Assembly (NCBI GenBank): GCA_003647525.1
Contig: QMMZ01000189.1
Span: 1-5,306, forward strand
Direction: 5' to 3'
Length of the DNA stretch: 5,306 nt
From: Deltaproteobacteria bacterium
GTDB lineage: Bacteria; Desulfobacterota; Desulfobacteria; Desulfobacterales; ETH-SRB1
This document shows positions 5,238-5,306 of the stretch, one piece after another. Position numbers and translations under genes: made by a program. Each line of letters opens with the position of its first letter. Within the stretch, counting starts at the first letter, position 1. The notes beneath the pieces are model-generated. The model was not told the DNA's origin and searched no databases. It was given only the letters and a program-made list of their open reading frames with translations.

Positions 5238-5306
5238 ATGAAATTAGGAATAATAGGACTTCCGCAGTCCGGGAAGTCTACCATATTTGAGGCTTTAACA
5301 AAAAAC
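5238..5306 (+). CDS. YchF/Obg-like P-loop GTPase, N-terminus only (runs off the window)
   Basis: The first 23 codons read MKLGIIGLPQSGKSTIFEAL then TKN. GLPQSGKST (7-15) is a Walker A/G1 motif of the GxPxxGKST form used by the YchF subgroup of Obg-like translation factor NTPases, which typically begin with GIxGLPxxGKSTxFxALT. AAGGAA at 5227-5232, 5 bases before the ATG, is a good ribosome binding site. YchF proteins bind ATP or GTP and associate with ribosomes; the subgroup here (DUF933-containing in related genomes) cannot be settled from 23 residues. It starts 25 bases after the preceding gene and is a housekeeping gene unrelated to B12. Confidence 0.85.
   Translation, partial: MKLGIIGLPQSGKSTIFEALTKN

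Overview
The window is a late cobamide (vitamin B12-type) biosynthesis cluster, all on the + strand, from an AT-rich anaerobe-like bacterium. The CobS, threonine-phosphate decarboxylase and CbiB sequences, the CbiR gene and the YchF-like 'MKLGIIGLPQSGKST' start resemble those of Desulfobacterota (sulfate-reducing 'deltaproteobacteria', Desulfobacteraceae-like). That assignment is from memory of the families and is not proven by the window.

Layout: (1) 1-503, the 3' part of cobU, cut at its P-loop by the window edge. (2) 504-813, a 310-bp gap filled by a decayed element: inverted ends with paired CACGGA boxes (527-560 and 776-809) around a broken GxxExxY-family gene (572-772). (3) 814-1536 cobS, very probably starting at a TTG with a ribosome binding site supplied by the element's right end. 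(4) 1538-2614, cobD-type threonine-phosphate decarboxylase, one base after cobS. (5) 2615-2696, a short gap holding a second, miniature copy of the same repeat folded as a hairpin. (6) 2697-3650 cbiB. (7) 3657-4457 cbiR, a TIM-barrel cobamide-remodelling hydrolase. (8) 4592-5212, a conserved membrane-anchored protein of unknown function with a possible zinc site. (9) 5238-5306, the first 23 codons of a YchF/Obg-like P-loop GTPase.

The genes fit together as one pathway. The decarboxylase makes aminopropanol phosphate, CbiB attaches it to adenosylcobyric acid, CobU activates the product to adenosyl-GDP-cobinamide, and CobS adds the lower-ligand riboside. CbiR runs the end of the path backwards: it removes the lower ligand of a scavenged cobamide and returns a cobinamide-phosphate that CobU and CobS can rebuild. 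CobT and the CobC-type phosphatase are not in the window.

The most unusual content is in the gaps. Two related copies of a GxxExxY-associated inverted-repeat element have landed in the same operon, directly before cobS and directly before cbiB. The first appears to have split a tight cobU-cobS junction and now provides cobS with its translation start region.
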